A stretch of DNA of 64,000 nt from Henriciella algicola. Lineage in GTDB: Bacteria > Pseudomonadota > Alphaproteobacteria > Caulobacterales > Hyphomonadaceae. This document shows positions 9,627 through 16,914 of this stretch, piece by piece. A program made the position numbers and the translations under genes. The DNA is taken from contig NZ_QWGA01000003.1 in NCBI RefSeq assembly GCF_003576245.1, positions 62,001 to 126,000 on the forward strand, read 5' to 3'. How positions within the stretch are numbered: the stretch's first letter is position 1; the number at the start of each line of letters is the position of its first letter. The notes under the pieces are model-generated. The model had not been told where the DNA came from. It did no database searches and saw nothing but the letters and a program-made list of their open reading frames with translations.

Positions 9627-9697
9627 TGAGAGAAGCACGCCAAGGGGAAACTCCCTGACTTTCCCCACCCTTACAAACCCGACCCATACTTGCGCCC

Positions 9698-10336
9698 ATG
9701 ATTGCCAACGGGTTCATCAGGGACAGCTTCAACGCCATGATCGGCGCGCTTGAGTGCGCGGCCGAGCGGGCGGGGCTCATCACGCGCCATGCCCCGGTGA
9801 CCCGCGCAGCGGCCCGCCGCTTCATGTCGAGGCTGCGCCAGCTCGAAACGCTGCTACGCCGTCTCCTTGTCCTGATGGCTGCGGAGCTGGAATTAGATAT
9901 GCAACCGCTCACCCCGGCGAAGGCCGGGGTCTCGTCCAGCAAACCCGCTCCCTCCAACACCACTCGTGCTCATCCTGAGCGCAGTCGAAGGACGGGCACC
10001 CGCACACCGGGCTTCCCCCTCCTCCGCATCCTGCGCCCCTACACCGCCGAGGACGCGGCCCGCCTCAGCGCCCTGCCGCGCCGTGCCCCACGCCCCGCCG
10101 ATGAAACACTGCTGGTGCACCGCTACTGCACCCTCCTGAAACACCTTCAGCACCCCGAGCGGCTCGCCCGGCGCATGGCACGCCACCTTGCAAGGCTGCG
10201 CACCGGCGGAGAGATCCGCCCCACCTGTGCGCCGCAGCCCGGCCTGCACCGGCTATCGGCCGAACTCGGTGCGCTCGCGGCCTGCCTCCCCGCCCTGATC
10301 GCGGCGGCGCTGTCCGACTGGTACGACACCGGCTAG
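9698..10336 (+). CDS. Conserved-looking hypothetical protein carrying in-frame REP insertions
   Basis: 212 residues, no signal peptide or membrane helix. The N-terminal block (to about residue 66) is alpha-helical and Arg/Leu-rich (RFMSRLRQLETLLRRLLVLM). The C-terminal block (from about 108) contains RILRPYTAEDAARLSAL and TLLVHRYCTLLKHLQHP. Between them, residues 71-77 (TPAKAGV) and 91-99 (HPERSRRTG) are the translations of two palindromic repeats at 9911-9930 and 9969-9994, so the middle is insert-derived. The frame is preserved through both. The start ATG has no clear ribosome site. I do not recognise a named family, but the two flanking blocks look like one small alphaproteobacterial protein split by repeats. 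Confidence 0.6.
   Translation: MIANGFIRDSFNAMIGALECAAERAGLITRHAPVTRAAARRFMSRLRQLETLLRRLLVLMAAELELDMQPLTPAKAGVSSSKPAPSNTTRAHPERSRRTGTRTPGFPLLRILRPYTAEDAARLSALPRRAPRPADETLLVHRYCTLLKHLQHPERLARRMARHLARLRTGGEIRPTCAPQPGLHRLSAELGALAACLPALIAAALSDWYDTG
9911..9930. repeat. Palindromic repeat inside a coding region
   Basis: Arms ACCCCGGC and GCCGGGGT with a GAAG loop. It is translated as TPAKAGV within the gene at 9698-10336. A related intergenic unit lies at 10420-10437. Confidence 0.7.
9969..9994 (+). repeat. REP-like repeat inside a coding region
   Basis: Variant of the 9185-9212 unit (CTCATCCTGAGCGCAGTCGA, then AGGACG), translated as HPERSRRTG in the gene at 9698-10336. Confidence 0.65.
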
Positions 10337-10366
10337 CGGCGCTCTATCCTTCGGATAAAATGCAAC

Positions 10367-10394
10367 CTCATCCTGAGCCTGTCGAAGGATGAAG
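10367..10394 (+). repeat. REP-like dispersed repeat, copy 2
   Basis: All 28 bases are identical to 9185-9212. It lies 30 bases after the stop of the preceding gene. Confidence 0.7.
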
Positions 10395-10419
10395 CGGCTA
10401 AAGAGCTGAGCGGAGCCTG

Positions 10420-10437
10420 CCCCGGCGCAGGCCGGGG
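10420..10437. repeat. GC-rich palindromic repeat
   Basis: Arms CCCCGGC and GCCGGGG with a GCAG loop. It shares its arms with the in-gene unit at 9911-9930. Confidence 0.6.
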
Positions 10438-10571
10438 TCGAAGGACGCGCCCAAAAGACCGCCCTCTCACCTCGCCCGCCGGCAAAGGCGGGCCGCAACC
10501 GCTGGTCGTTCGGGAACCTCCCCCTTCGCGTGCGCATTGAAATCACTGAAGAACACAAAGGATACGCACGC

Positions 10572-10874
10572 ATGGCCGACCTGCCACAGAAGAATCAGCC
10601 CCTCATCGCCGCCGCCGCCCTCTTGGGCACCGGCGTCCTCCTCAAGACCTGGAAGCCGACCCCGCTCGACATGCCGGACCCGAAGAAAAAGCGTCCCCAT
10701 CTCGACCGCGGAATGAGCCGCAAGGTCCGCAAGGCGCGGGATGGCTTTGCGAAGTTCGCCCTGCCGTCCAACATGCTGAATTCATTGGGAACTTCGCTGA
10801 TCACGATCGGCGGTGGGCTTGCTCTGCTCCGCCTCGTCGATGAGGTCGTCGATGACAAGGAACGCCTGTTCTAG
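10572..10874 (+). CDS. Small hypothetical membrane-associated protein
   Basis: 100 residues from ATG 10572, with AAAGGA 10 bases upstream; the open frame extends to 10530 but lacks a better start. A weakly hydrophobic N-terminal segment (PLIAAAALLGTGVLL, about 9-23) is followed by a basic, proline-rich stretch (PDPKKKRPHLDRG) and a second hydrophobic segment SLGTSLITIGGGLALL at about 70-85, ending with acidic residues. No family recognised. It sits just right of the repeat cluster and may be the first gene of an ordinary core stretch. Confidence 0.6.
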   Translation: MADLPQKNQPLIAAAALLGTGVLLKTWKPTPLDMPDPKKKRPHLDRGMSRKVRKARDGFAKFALPSNMLNSLGTSLITIGGGLALLRLVDEVVDDKERLF

Positions 10875-10958
10875 AACGATTTTTCGGCCCGCCTCGAGAA
10901 CCGTTTCGTTCTCCGCGCGTTTGGGTCTCATCATTTACCGTCAAAGGGCACTGATACG

Positions 10959-11120
10959 ATGAGAATGAACAAATCCCTGATCGCGCTTGGCCTGCTTCTG
11001 GGCTCCATGTCGCTCTCTGGCTGCGTCGCGGCTGCTGTGGGCGCTGCCTATGTCGTGGGCGAGGAAGTCAACGAGAATGACGGCGATTTCGATCCGCTCG
11101 ATGAGATTGTCGACGGCTAA
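10959..11120 (+). CDS. Small predicted lipoprotein
   Basis: 53 residues. The N-terminus is a classical lipoprotein signal: basic MRMNKS, a hydrophobic core LIALGLLLGSMS, and the lipobox LSGC with Cys22 as the lipidation site. The mature part is short (VAAAVGAAYVVGEEVN, then an acidic tail DGDFDPLDEIVDG). AGGG lies 11 bases before the ATG. Such tiny entericidin-like or glycine-zipper lipoproteins are common, but I cannot assign a role. A hairpin follows at 11127. Confidence 0.65.
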   Translation: MRMNKSLIALGLLLGSMSLSGCVAAAVGAAYVVGEEVNENDGDFDPLDEIVDG

Positions 11121-11126
11121 AATTTG

Positions 11127-11154
11127 AGGCTGGCCGCGCATATGCGGCCAGCCT
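11127..11154 (+). terminator. Hairpin after the small lipoprotein gene
   Basis: AGGCTGGCCGC (11127-11137) pairs perfectly with GCGGCCAGCCT (11144-11154) around GCATAT. It starts 6 bases after the stop codon. The T-run is poor (TCCCGATTT). Confidence 0.6.
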
Positions 11155-11252
11155 TCCCGATTTAGCACAGCTTGGCCTTTCGCTTGGCCCCTGATCCCGG
11201 CTAGATACTTGCATGGTAGCAAGCTGCCGCGATCTGGAGGGCAAAGGTAGAA

Positions 11253-11924
11253 ATGTTCGAGCTGGTTGCCCTGCATGAGTGCGATCCGAAACGTGTGGCG
11301 CGTTTCCTGACGCTAAACCGTGAGCGGTTTCGCCCTTACGCGCCGACGCGCAGCGAGCATTACTACACTAATTCCCACTGGCGGGCGGCCTGTAAACGCT
11401 CAAAGATCGAGTGGAAAGAAGGCCGCGCCTATCGCTTCGTGGTGATGCACAAGAATGAAGAGGTGATCGGCAAGATCGACCTCGATCACATCCGCCGGGG
11501 GCCATTCTCCACTGGCGATTTTGGCTATTTCCTCGACCGGCGCCATGAAGGCCAGTCGATCATGCGCCGCGCCATGGAAGAAGTCCTCTCCATGGTGTTT
11601 ACTGATTTCAAGCTGAACCGCGTCCAGGCGGCGATCATGCCCCAGAATACGCGCTCCAGCGGTCTCGTGAAACGTCTTGGCTTTCGCGAGATTGGCCTCG
11701 CAGAGCGCTATCTGAAGCTCGATGGCGAGTGGCGTGATCATCTCCTTTTCGAACTTGTTTCGCGTAAACCGGCAGCCCAGGCGCCTGCGGATGAAAAGAC
11801 TGCGGAAAAACCGGCCGAGAAACCAGTAACGCCGCAGGCTGACAGCGAGCCGGTCGACGCTGAAATTATCACGGACGCGCCTGCTGGGGATGAACCCGAA
11901 AAAGAGACTAAAGAAACAAGCTGA
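11253..11924 (+). CDS. GNAT family N-acetyltransferase (RimJ/RimL-like)
   Basis: 223 residues. The first 170 form a GNAT domain of the acetyltransferase_3 type: YRFVVMHKNEEVIGKIDLDHI, then GDFGYFLDRRHEGQSIMRRA (the acetyl-CoA loop is less canonical than Q/R-x-x-G-x-G/A), then LNRVQAAIMPQNTRSSGLVKRLGF, which is the typical end motif where an Asn precedes the KLGF strand. Such proteins acetylate protein N-termini or small amines. The last 50 residues form a low-complexity Pro/Ala/Glu/Lys tail (KTAEKPAEKP) that family members normally lack. ATG 11253 follows AAAGGT. The tail and the location before the TipN-like gene are notable, but no functional link is shown. Confidence 0.8.
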   Translation: MFELVALHECDPKRVARFLTLNRERFRPYAPTRSEHYYTNSHWRAACKRSKIEWKEGRAYRFVVMHKNEEVIGKIDLDHIRRGPFSTGDFGYFLDRRHEGQSIMRRAMEEVLSMVFTDFKLNRVQAAIMPQNTRSSGLVKRLGFREIGLAERYLKLDGEWRDHLLFELVSRKPAAQAPADEKTAEKPAEKPVTPQADSEPVDAEIITDAPAGDEPEKETKETS

Positions 11925-12043
11925 ACCGGCTGATTTCACGCGGGAAATTGCACACGCCAGACTAACGCTGCATAGTACAGGATAGTTAGCTCGCCGGGCT
12001 TTTGAAGGAAGTTTCCGGCCGAGAAGTTCGCAGACCGAGAGAT

Positions 12044-13972
12044 ATGGCAGAAAAAGAAATCCCAGAACGAAACGAATTGCGCCTCTCCAACCCGGTGCAG
12101 ACGGCGTTCGAGCGCTCACCGGCAAGTGAGGTCGACGCGCTGAACTCGGCCCGCGATGAGGGTAAGGTGTTCGTCTGGACGGCTATCGGGGCAGCAGTCC
12201 TGTGGTGGATTGCAGCTTTTGCAGGGGTCTACGCCTATCTCGGCTCCCCCGGTCTGTCACAACTGCCCGTCGTGACAGTCATTGCAGGATCTGCAGCGCT
12301 CTCCCTGCCCGGCCTTCTCATCCTGCTCGCTGGTTTCCTGGCGCGTGCGAATGCGCAGGCATCGGCGGCGAACTCGGTCGTTCTGGAAGCAGCTGCGAGA
12401 CTGATTGCGCCGATCGAGACGAGCGGCCGCGAGGCGCAGAGTTTTGCTGGCCTCATGAAAACGTCTGCCGGGGAAGTCGACCGGGCGATGGCGCATGCCT
12501 TGTCTTCAATGAAAGCCATGTCGGGCGAAATTTCAGAGGAAAGACAGCGCCTCGAAACAGTGTCTCATGAGACGGCAAGACAGGCGACGGAGCTCTCCAA
12601 ACGCCTCAACTCGGAACGATCTGCGCTGCAGATGCTGGCAGAGCAGATCGAGAACCAGAGCAAGCAGATGAGCGAGGCCATTCCTCGCCAGGCTGAGCAG
12701 ATGCATGCCTCAGCCAGACAGGCTGCCGAGGACATTGCCGAAGCGGATGCCGGGCTCGAAACGCGCCTCAACGAGCTGCGCGACGCAGGCGCCACACTGT
12801 CTGATCGCGTGGCTGCACTCGATGAGATGGCAGTCGCAGCGACCAAACGCAGCGAGTCCCTCATCTTTGCCGTTTCGCGCATGGAAGAGAAGCTGGAGCA
12901 GTCCCGCCGCATGGTCGATCAGGCACTGCGTGCCAGCGAGATGGTTGCTGCCAGCGCATCGACGACGGGTGACAGAATTACCGAAGCTGTGTCAGCCGCG
13001 ATGGAGAATGCAAAGACGGCTTCGCGTGACATCCAGATGGAAGCCCGCGAGGCCGCCGAAAAAGCGGCAGAGTCACTCGCAGCCCTGAAACGCGCGGGAG
13101 AAGAAGCAGCCGAAGCCGTGCGCGAAGCTCGCAGGGATGCAGATGAGCTTGCGCGGTTACAGGTTTCGTTCGCGCCCGCGCAAAATCCAGAGCCTACTGA
13201 GACCTCGAAGGGCGGGCCAGACACCGACGCTGTTGACGATGAAGTCTTTGACGACAACACGTCACCTATTCCGCCGCGCAAGCGCCCGGAAACTGACAAT
13301 GACCTTTTTGGCAGCAATGACACCTCGGCGTCTCCCTATGAGACAGGCGCAGATGACGACGCCTTAGCCCCGGACAGTCCGGCGGCCGATGAGGACAAAT
13401 CCGCCGCCAGGAGGCGCTGGAAGGACCGCATGCCGCCTTACCTGAAACCGGTGGGCGGCAGCGATGCGCAGGATCTCGTTGAAAATGACAATGGGGAAAA
13501 TACTGACCAGACGCCAGCGTCGGAGCCAGTCATCGAGCGCCGCGATGATCGCAGCGAACTTGGTGAAACCGGACGCCGAGAGCGTTGGAGCAGCATCCTT
13601 GCTGATGTCGCGCGAGATGAACGCCCGCATCTTCCCCGCGAGGAGAATGCCGAGGAGATGATTCACCGGCTGATGGAATCAGGCATTCGCCTGACGGATA
13701 TCTTTCGTCCCCGGGACAAGAAGAAGATCGCCGCCGCTGCTCGCAAGGGCGAAGGGGTGCGTCGCAAGGCCGTGGTGGATGCCGCCTCCCGTCAGGTACA
13801 GCGGGTGCAGAAACGCCTCGATATGGATAGCGACCTGATGCTGATGGCACGTGAATTTCTGGCGGTGGAAGAAGCGGACGCACTGAGCGCCCTCGTCAAG
13901 ACGAGCCACTCCTCGCGCAATGCAAGTGCCAGGCTCTCGGCCTTCCTTCTGATTGATGCTGCCCTAGGTTAG
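12044..13972 (+). CDS. Two-helix membrane coiled-coil protein, TipN-like layout
   Basis: 642 residues from ATG 12044; an in-frame TTG lies at 12002. Two membrane helices (VWTAIGAAVLWWIAAFAGVY near 42-61 and VVTVIAGSAALSLPGLLILL near 75-94) are followed by about 270 residues of Ala/Glu/Gln-rich coiled coil with repeated MKAMSGEISEERQRLE and AREAAEKAAESL-type heptads. Then come an acidic, disordered linker (about 385-500) and a conserved-looking C-terminal helical domain (HRLMESGIRLTDIFRPRDKK). The Caulobacter birth-scar protein TipN has the same order of two helices then long coiled coil, and this chromosome also encodes MipZ and SpmX. The orthology is inferred from layout. A generic coiled-coil envelope protein is the alternative. 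Confidence 0.6.
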   Translation: MAEKEIPERNELRLSNPVQTAFERSPASEVDALNSARDEGKVFVWTAIGAAVLWWIAAFAGVYAYLGSPGLSQLPVVTVIAGSAALSLPGLLILLAGFLARANAQASAANSVVLEAAARLIAPIETSGREAQSFAGLMKTSAGEVDRAMAHALSSMKAMSGEISEERQRLETVSHETARQATELSKRLNSERSALQMLAEQIENQSKQMSEAIPRQAEQMHASARQAAEDIAEADAGLETRLNELRDAGATLSDRVAALDEMAVAATKRSESLIFAVSRMEEKLEQSRRMVDQALRASEMVAASASTTGDRITEAVSAAMENAKTASRDIQMEAREAAEKAAESLAALKRAGEEAAEAVREARRDADELARLQVSFAPAQNPEPTETSKGGPDTDAVDDEVFDDNTSPIPPRKRPETDNDLFGSNDTSASPYETGADDDALAPDSPAADEDKSAARRRWKDRMPPYLKPVGGSDAQDLVENDNGENTDQTPASEPVIERRDDRSELGETGRRERWSSILADVARDERPHLPREENAEEMIHRLMESGIRLTDIFRPRDKKKIAAAARKGEGVRRKAVVDAASRQVQRVQKRLDMDSDLMLMAREFLAVEEADALSALVKTSHSSRNASARLSAFLLIDAALG

Positions 13973-13977
13973 CCGTC

Positions 13978-14304
13978 ATGGCTGTCCGCGCTCCAAAAAC
14001 ATATGCTGGCCGTTTTCAGGACGCCGAGGCAAAGTCTCCTCTGGAGCATGAGATCGCGTCCGAACAGGCAAGCGCGCTAGGCCGATCAGCCAGGCTGGTT
14101 GCCGCACGGCTGGAAGCCTATCGCGAGGCAGAGGCATCTGGCGAAGACCATCAAATTGAGCTCGATCAGGCGGTGGAGGCGGTCTACGGCTTTCTCATCC
14201 AGCGAGAGCTGCTCGGTCTTCGTGATCGCAATGCGATCATTCGCGATTATGATATACCGCGCGCGGTCCTTGCCCGCCTCGGCACATCCAGCAAGCGGCA
14301 TTGA
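13978..14304 (+). CDS. Conserved hypothetical protein (DUF6665-type, from memory)
   Basis: 108 residues, soluble, starting 5 bases after the stop of the TipN-like gene, so probably co-transcribed. The body is helical (ALGRSARLVAARLEAYREAE) and ends with the distinctive RDRNAIIRDYDIPRAVLARL. Small alphaproteobacterial proteins with a closing I-R-D-Y-x-I-P-x-x-V-L-A-R-L motif are grouped as a DUF whose role is unknown. The link with the upstream gene is by position only. Confidence 0.6.
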   Translation: MAVRAPKTYAGRFQDAEAKSPLEHEIASEQASALGRSARLVAARLEAYREAEASGEDHQIELDQAVEAVYGFLIQRELLGLRDRNAIIRDYDIPRAVLARLGTSSKRH

Positions 14305-14362
14305 TTTGCCGTGAGAGGGCTGTACGACGCGGTCAGCTTGCAACGAATTGAAGGTCGATAGA

Positions 14363-16900
14363 ATGAACTCTTGCGTGCGCACCCTCATGGGCGTGGCCTT
14401 GATGATCTTGCTGGCCTGTCTTCCAGTCGCGCACGCCCAGCCGACCTCAAGCGAACGCGCGCTGGAAGAAATCGGCGAGATCGAAACTAGCCTGGAGACC
14501 ATCAATTCCAGCCTTGCCGAGCTCTCAAGCGAATTCGAGGAGAGCGAGGAGCCTGAAGAGCTCAGCGAACATATCGCTGCGATTGCTGGCATCAGGGATA
14601 GTCTTTCCTCGCTGGAAGCACGCGCAATCGAAATTCGCTCTGGTTCCCAGGAAGCGCTGGATTCGGTTGCGGATCTTATCCCGAGCGAATCCGGTGAGGG
14701 TGCAGCCGAAGTTGCCGGTGATGCCGCGAATGGAAGCTCTGGCGGGAGCGATGAAACAGCGGCCGCCAGACTTGCAGAGAGTGATCTTTCCGGCGTGACC
14801 GCACCTTTTCGCGAAATCAATTCTCGAGCCAGCATCGCCGCGGCCAATGCAAGGCTGGCCGATATCGATGCCCGGCGGCTGATGGAGCGTATCGCGCAGA
14901 GCCGGGATAGTGTTTTTGTTTCCTCCATACTTGAACAGGGCGCGTCGCCGATTTCGCCTTCTGTCTGGATGGAGGCCTTTCAACGCACGGATGATGTGTG
15001 GCGAGAACTCGGCCAGGAAATCTCGGACTGGCGCAGCGAACAGGTCTCGCGCGGCACGCCCTACCCCCTGACCATACTGATCGGCCTCAGCCTCGTCCTG
15101 TTTGCAGGTCTGCTCTGGCTCTATCGTCTCTTCTACAAGTGGGAGCTGCGCAAGAATACCGAAGTCCGACCGAGCCGTCAGACGGTGGCTTACGTTGCCA
15201 TGGGCAGTTTCCTTGCGCGCTTTGCAACGGCAGGCGCTGTCGTTCTGACCATTGCCGGTTGCGCCTACCTGCTCGGCATGAATGTCCTCGAGAGCAGCGC
15301 GGGTCGCCGCGTGGCCTTCGTCACCGTCGCCGTCCTCTGTATGCGCGCGCTCGTTTCGTCCGTAATGGCACCGCGCACGACGGCGTTCCGCCTGATCGGT
15401 GTTGGCGACAAGGCCGCCGCCGCGATCAGTCTTTCCTTCGTCGTGCTGGTCATCGCTTTCGCGATTGAGTCGATCCTGACAGCAACGGGTGCCCTGACCT
15501 CCCCCGGCGCCGCGCTGGTTGGCGTTCGGACCTTCCTTCTGGCGATGCTGACCGGCTGTCTTCTACTGTGGCTTGCTGTCCGGATGCGGGCACGTACTGA
15601 GAAGGGCAAATCGACCCTTCGCATCATCATCCGCTGGTCCGTGGTCGCCGTTGCAATCACCATCATGGTCAGCTCGTTGGTCGGATATCACGCATTCTCG
15701 AGGTATCTCGTCGAGCGACTGATCCTTGTCTCCATCGTCCTGCTAATCGCTATTCTGGTGCGCGAATATATCCGCGCGGCCGCGCTCAAATTCCTGTCGG
15801 GCGTGGTCGAGGAACGCCGCTATGCATCAGCCCGCGAGGATGATGACGACGAACCGACCGAAATGAATTCGGAGTTCTGGATCAAATCGAGCGTCGACAC
15901 GATCGTCGTGTTGCTGCTGCCACCATTCCTGCTTCTGGCGCTTGGGCTTCCAGCATCGGAACTCTGGAATGAAATCCGCTGGCTGCTGGCTGGCTTCGAG
16001 ATTGGCGGGCAGCGTATTTCGCTCGGCGCCATCCTGTCGGCGATCCTGACTGTCATCGCCATCATGCTGGCGACGCGCCTCATCCAGCGCACGCTGGAGC
16101 GGCAGATCCTGCCGAAGTCGCAGATCAGTAGCGGTGCTGCCAATTCACTGGTGACCCTGCTTGGTTATGCGGGCGTGATCATCGCCTTCGTTTCGGCGAT
16201 CGGTGTCATCGGCTTTGATCTTTCCAGCCTTGCCATCATCGCTGGTGCGCTATCCGTCGGTATCGGTTTTGGCCTTCAGAGCATTGTGAGCAACTTTGTG
16301 GCCGGCCTCATCCTGCTGTTTGAGCGCCCCTTCAAGATTGGCGACTGGATCGTGACGCCATCCGGCGAAGGCACCGTCCAGAAGATCAATGTCCGGGCGA
16401 CTGAAGTGCTAACCTTTGACCGCCGGTCGATCATCGTGCCGAACGCGGAGCTGGTCAGCAATTCATTCGGCAACTGGACCCATAAGAGCGCCGTCATGCG
16501 GGTCGCTGTGACGGTCGGCGTCAAATATGGCACCGATACGAGGAAGGTGGAGCGCCTCATGCTCGAAGTGGCTGAGAGCGTCAGCTACGTTCTGAAGGAT
16601 CCGCCGCCGCACGTGGTCATGAAAGGCTTCGGCGACAGCTCGCTCGATTTCGAACTGCGCGCCTACATCATCGCGGACCATGTCGTAATTGCGCCATCAG
16701 AAATGCGACATGAGCTGACGCGCGTCTTCGAGCGCGAAGGGGTCAACATCCCGTTCCCGCAGCGCGACATACATTTCGACTGGCCGGACGCGCCAAAAGC
16801 TCTGCAAGGGCAGAAGCCGAGCGAGGATGACGCGCCGAAAGAAGCGCCATCACGCCGCAACGAAGCGCGCGCGGCCGACGAAAAGGATGAGACCGGATAG
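14363..16900 (+). CDS. DUF3772 mechanosensitive channel, large MscS family
   Basis: 845 residues from ATG 14363 with AAGGT upstream; an in-frame TTG lies at 14348. A signal peptide (ending AHA-Q at about residue 24) leads into a periplasmic helical region rich in Ser/Glu, the DUF3772-type domain of large MscS proteins. About ten membrane helices follow from residue 235. The MscS core lies near 620-660: LSVGIGFGLQSIVSNFVAGL, then LFERPFKIGDWIV and a beta domain (GTVQKINVRATEVLTFD, PNAELVSNSFGNWT). These channels open under membrane tension and release solutes during osmotic downshock. The C-terminal tail is charged. It is about three times the length of E. coli MscS, which is normal for this subgroup. 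Confidence 0.88.
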   Translation: MNSCVRTLMGVALMILLACLPVAHAQPTSSERALEEIGEIETSLETINSSLAELSSEFEESEEPEELSEHIAAIAGIRDSLSSLEARAIEIRSGSQEALDSVADLIPSESGEGAAEVAGDAANGSSGGSDETAAARLAESDLSGVTAPFREINSRASIAAANARLADIDARRLMERIAQSRDSVFVSSILEQGASPISPSVWMEAFQRTDDVWRELGQEISDWRSEQVSRGTPYPLTILIGLSLVLFAGLLWLYRLFYKWELRKNTEVRPSRQTVAYVAMGSFLARFATAGAVVLTIAGCAYLLGMNVLESSAGRRVAFVTVAVLCMRALVSSVMAPRTTAFRLIGVGDKAAAAISLSFVVLVIAFAIESILTATGALTSPGAALVGVRTFLLAMLTGCLLLWLAVRMRARTEKGKSTLRIIIRWSVVAVAITIMVSSLVGYHAFSRYLVERLILVSIVLLIAILVREYIRAAALKFLSGVVEERRYASAREDDDDEPTEMNSEFWIKSSVDTIVVLLLPPFLLLALGLPASELWNEIRWLLAGFEIGGQRISLGAILSAILTVIAIMLATRLIQRTLERQILPKSQISSGAANSLVTLLGYAGVIIAFVSAIGVIGFDLSSLAIIAGALSVGIGFGLQSIVSNFVAGLILLFERPFKIGDWIVTPSGEGTVQKINVRATEVLTFDRRSIIVPNAELVSNSFGNWTHKSAVMRVAVTVGVKYGTDTRKVERLMLEVAESVSYVLKDPPPHVVMKGFGDSSLDFELRAYIIADHVVIAPSEMRHELTRVFEREGVNIPFPQRDIHFDWPDAPKALQGQKPSEDDAPKEAPSRRNEARAADEKDETG

Positions 16901-16914
16901 GTCAGCGATGTGCG

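Larger units (their letters stand above)
8722..9697. other. Repeat-rich intergenic region without intact genes
   Basis: 976 bases right of the AT-rich island. It contains a truncated gene end at 8743-8856 (minus strand), a three-stem palindromic element at 8857-8997, REP-like 28-mers, a duplicated 48-mer and four perfect hairpins, each listed separately. The stretch 9000-9180 has no feature I can support. Open frames here are short and have no recognisable domains. Confidence 0.7.

Noticed and set aside
8857-10440. CRISPR array
   Set aside because: The repeats are unevenly spaced palindromes of several different kinds with no constant repeat-spacer rhythm and no cas genes.
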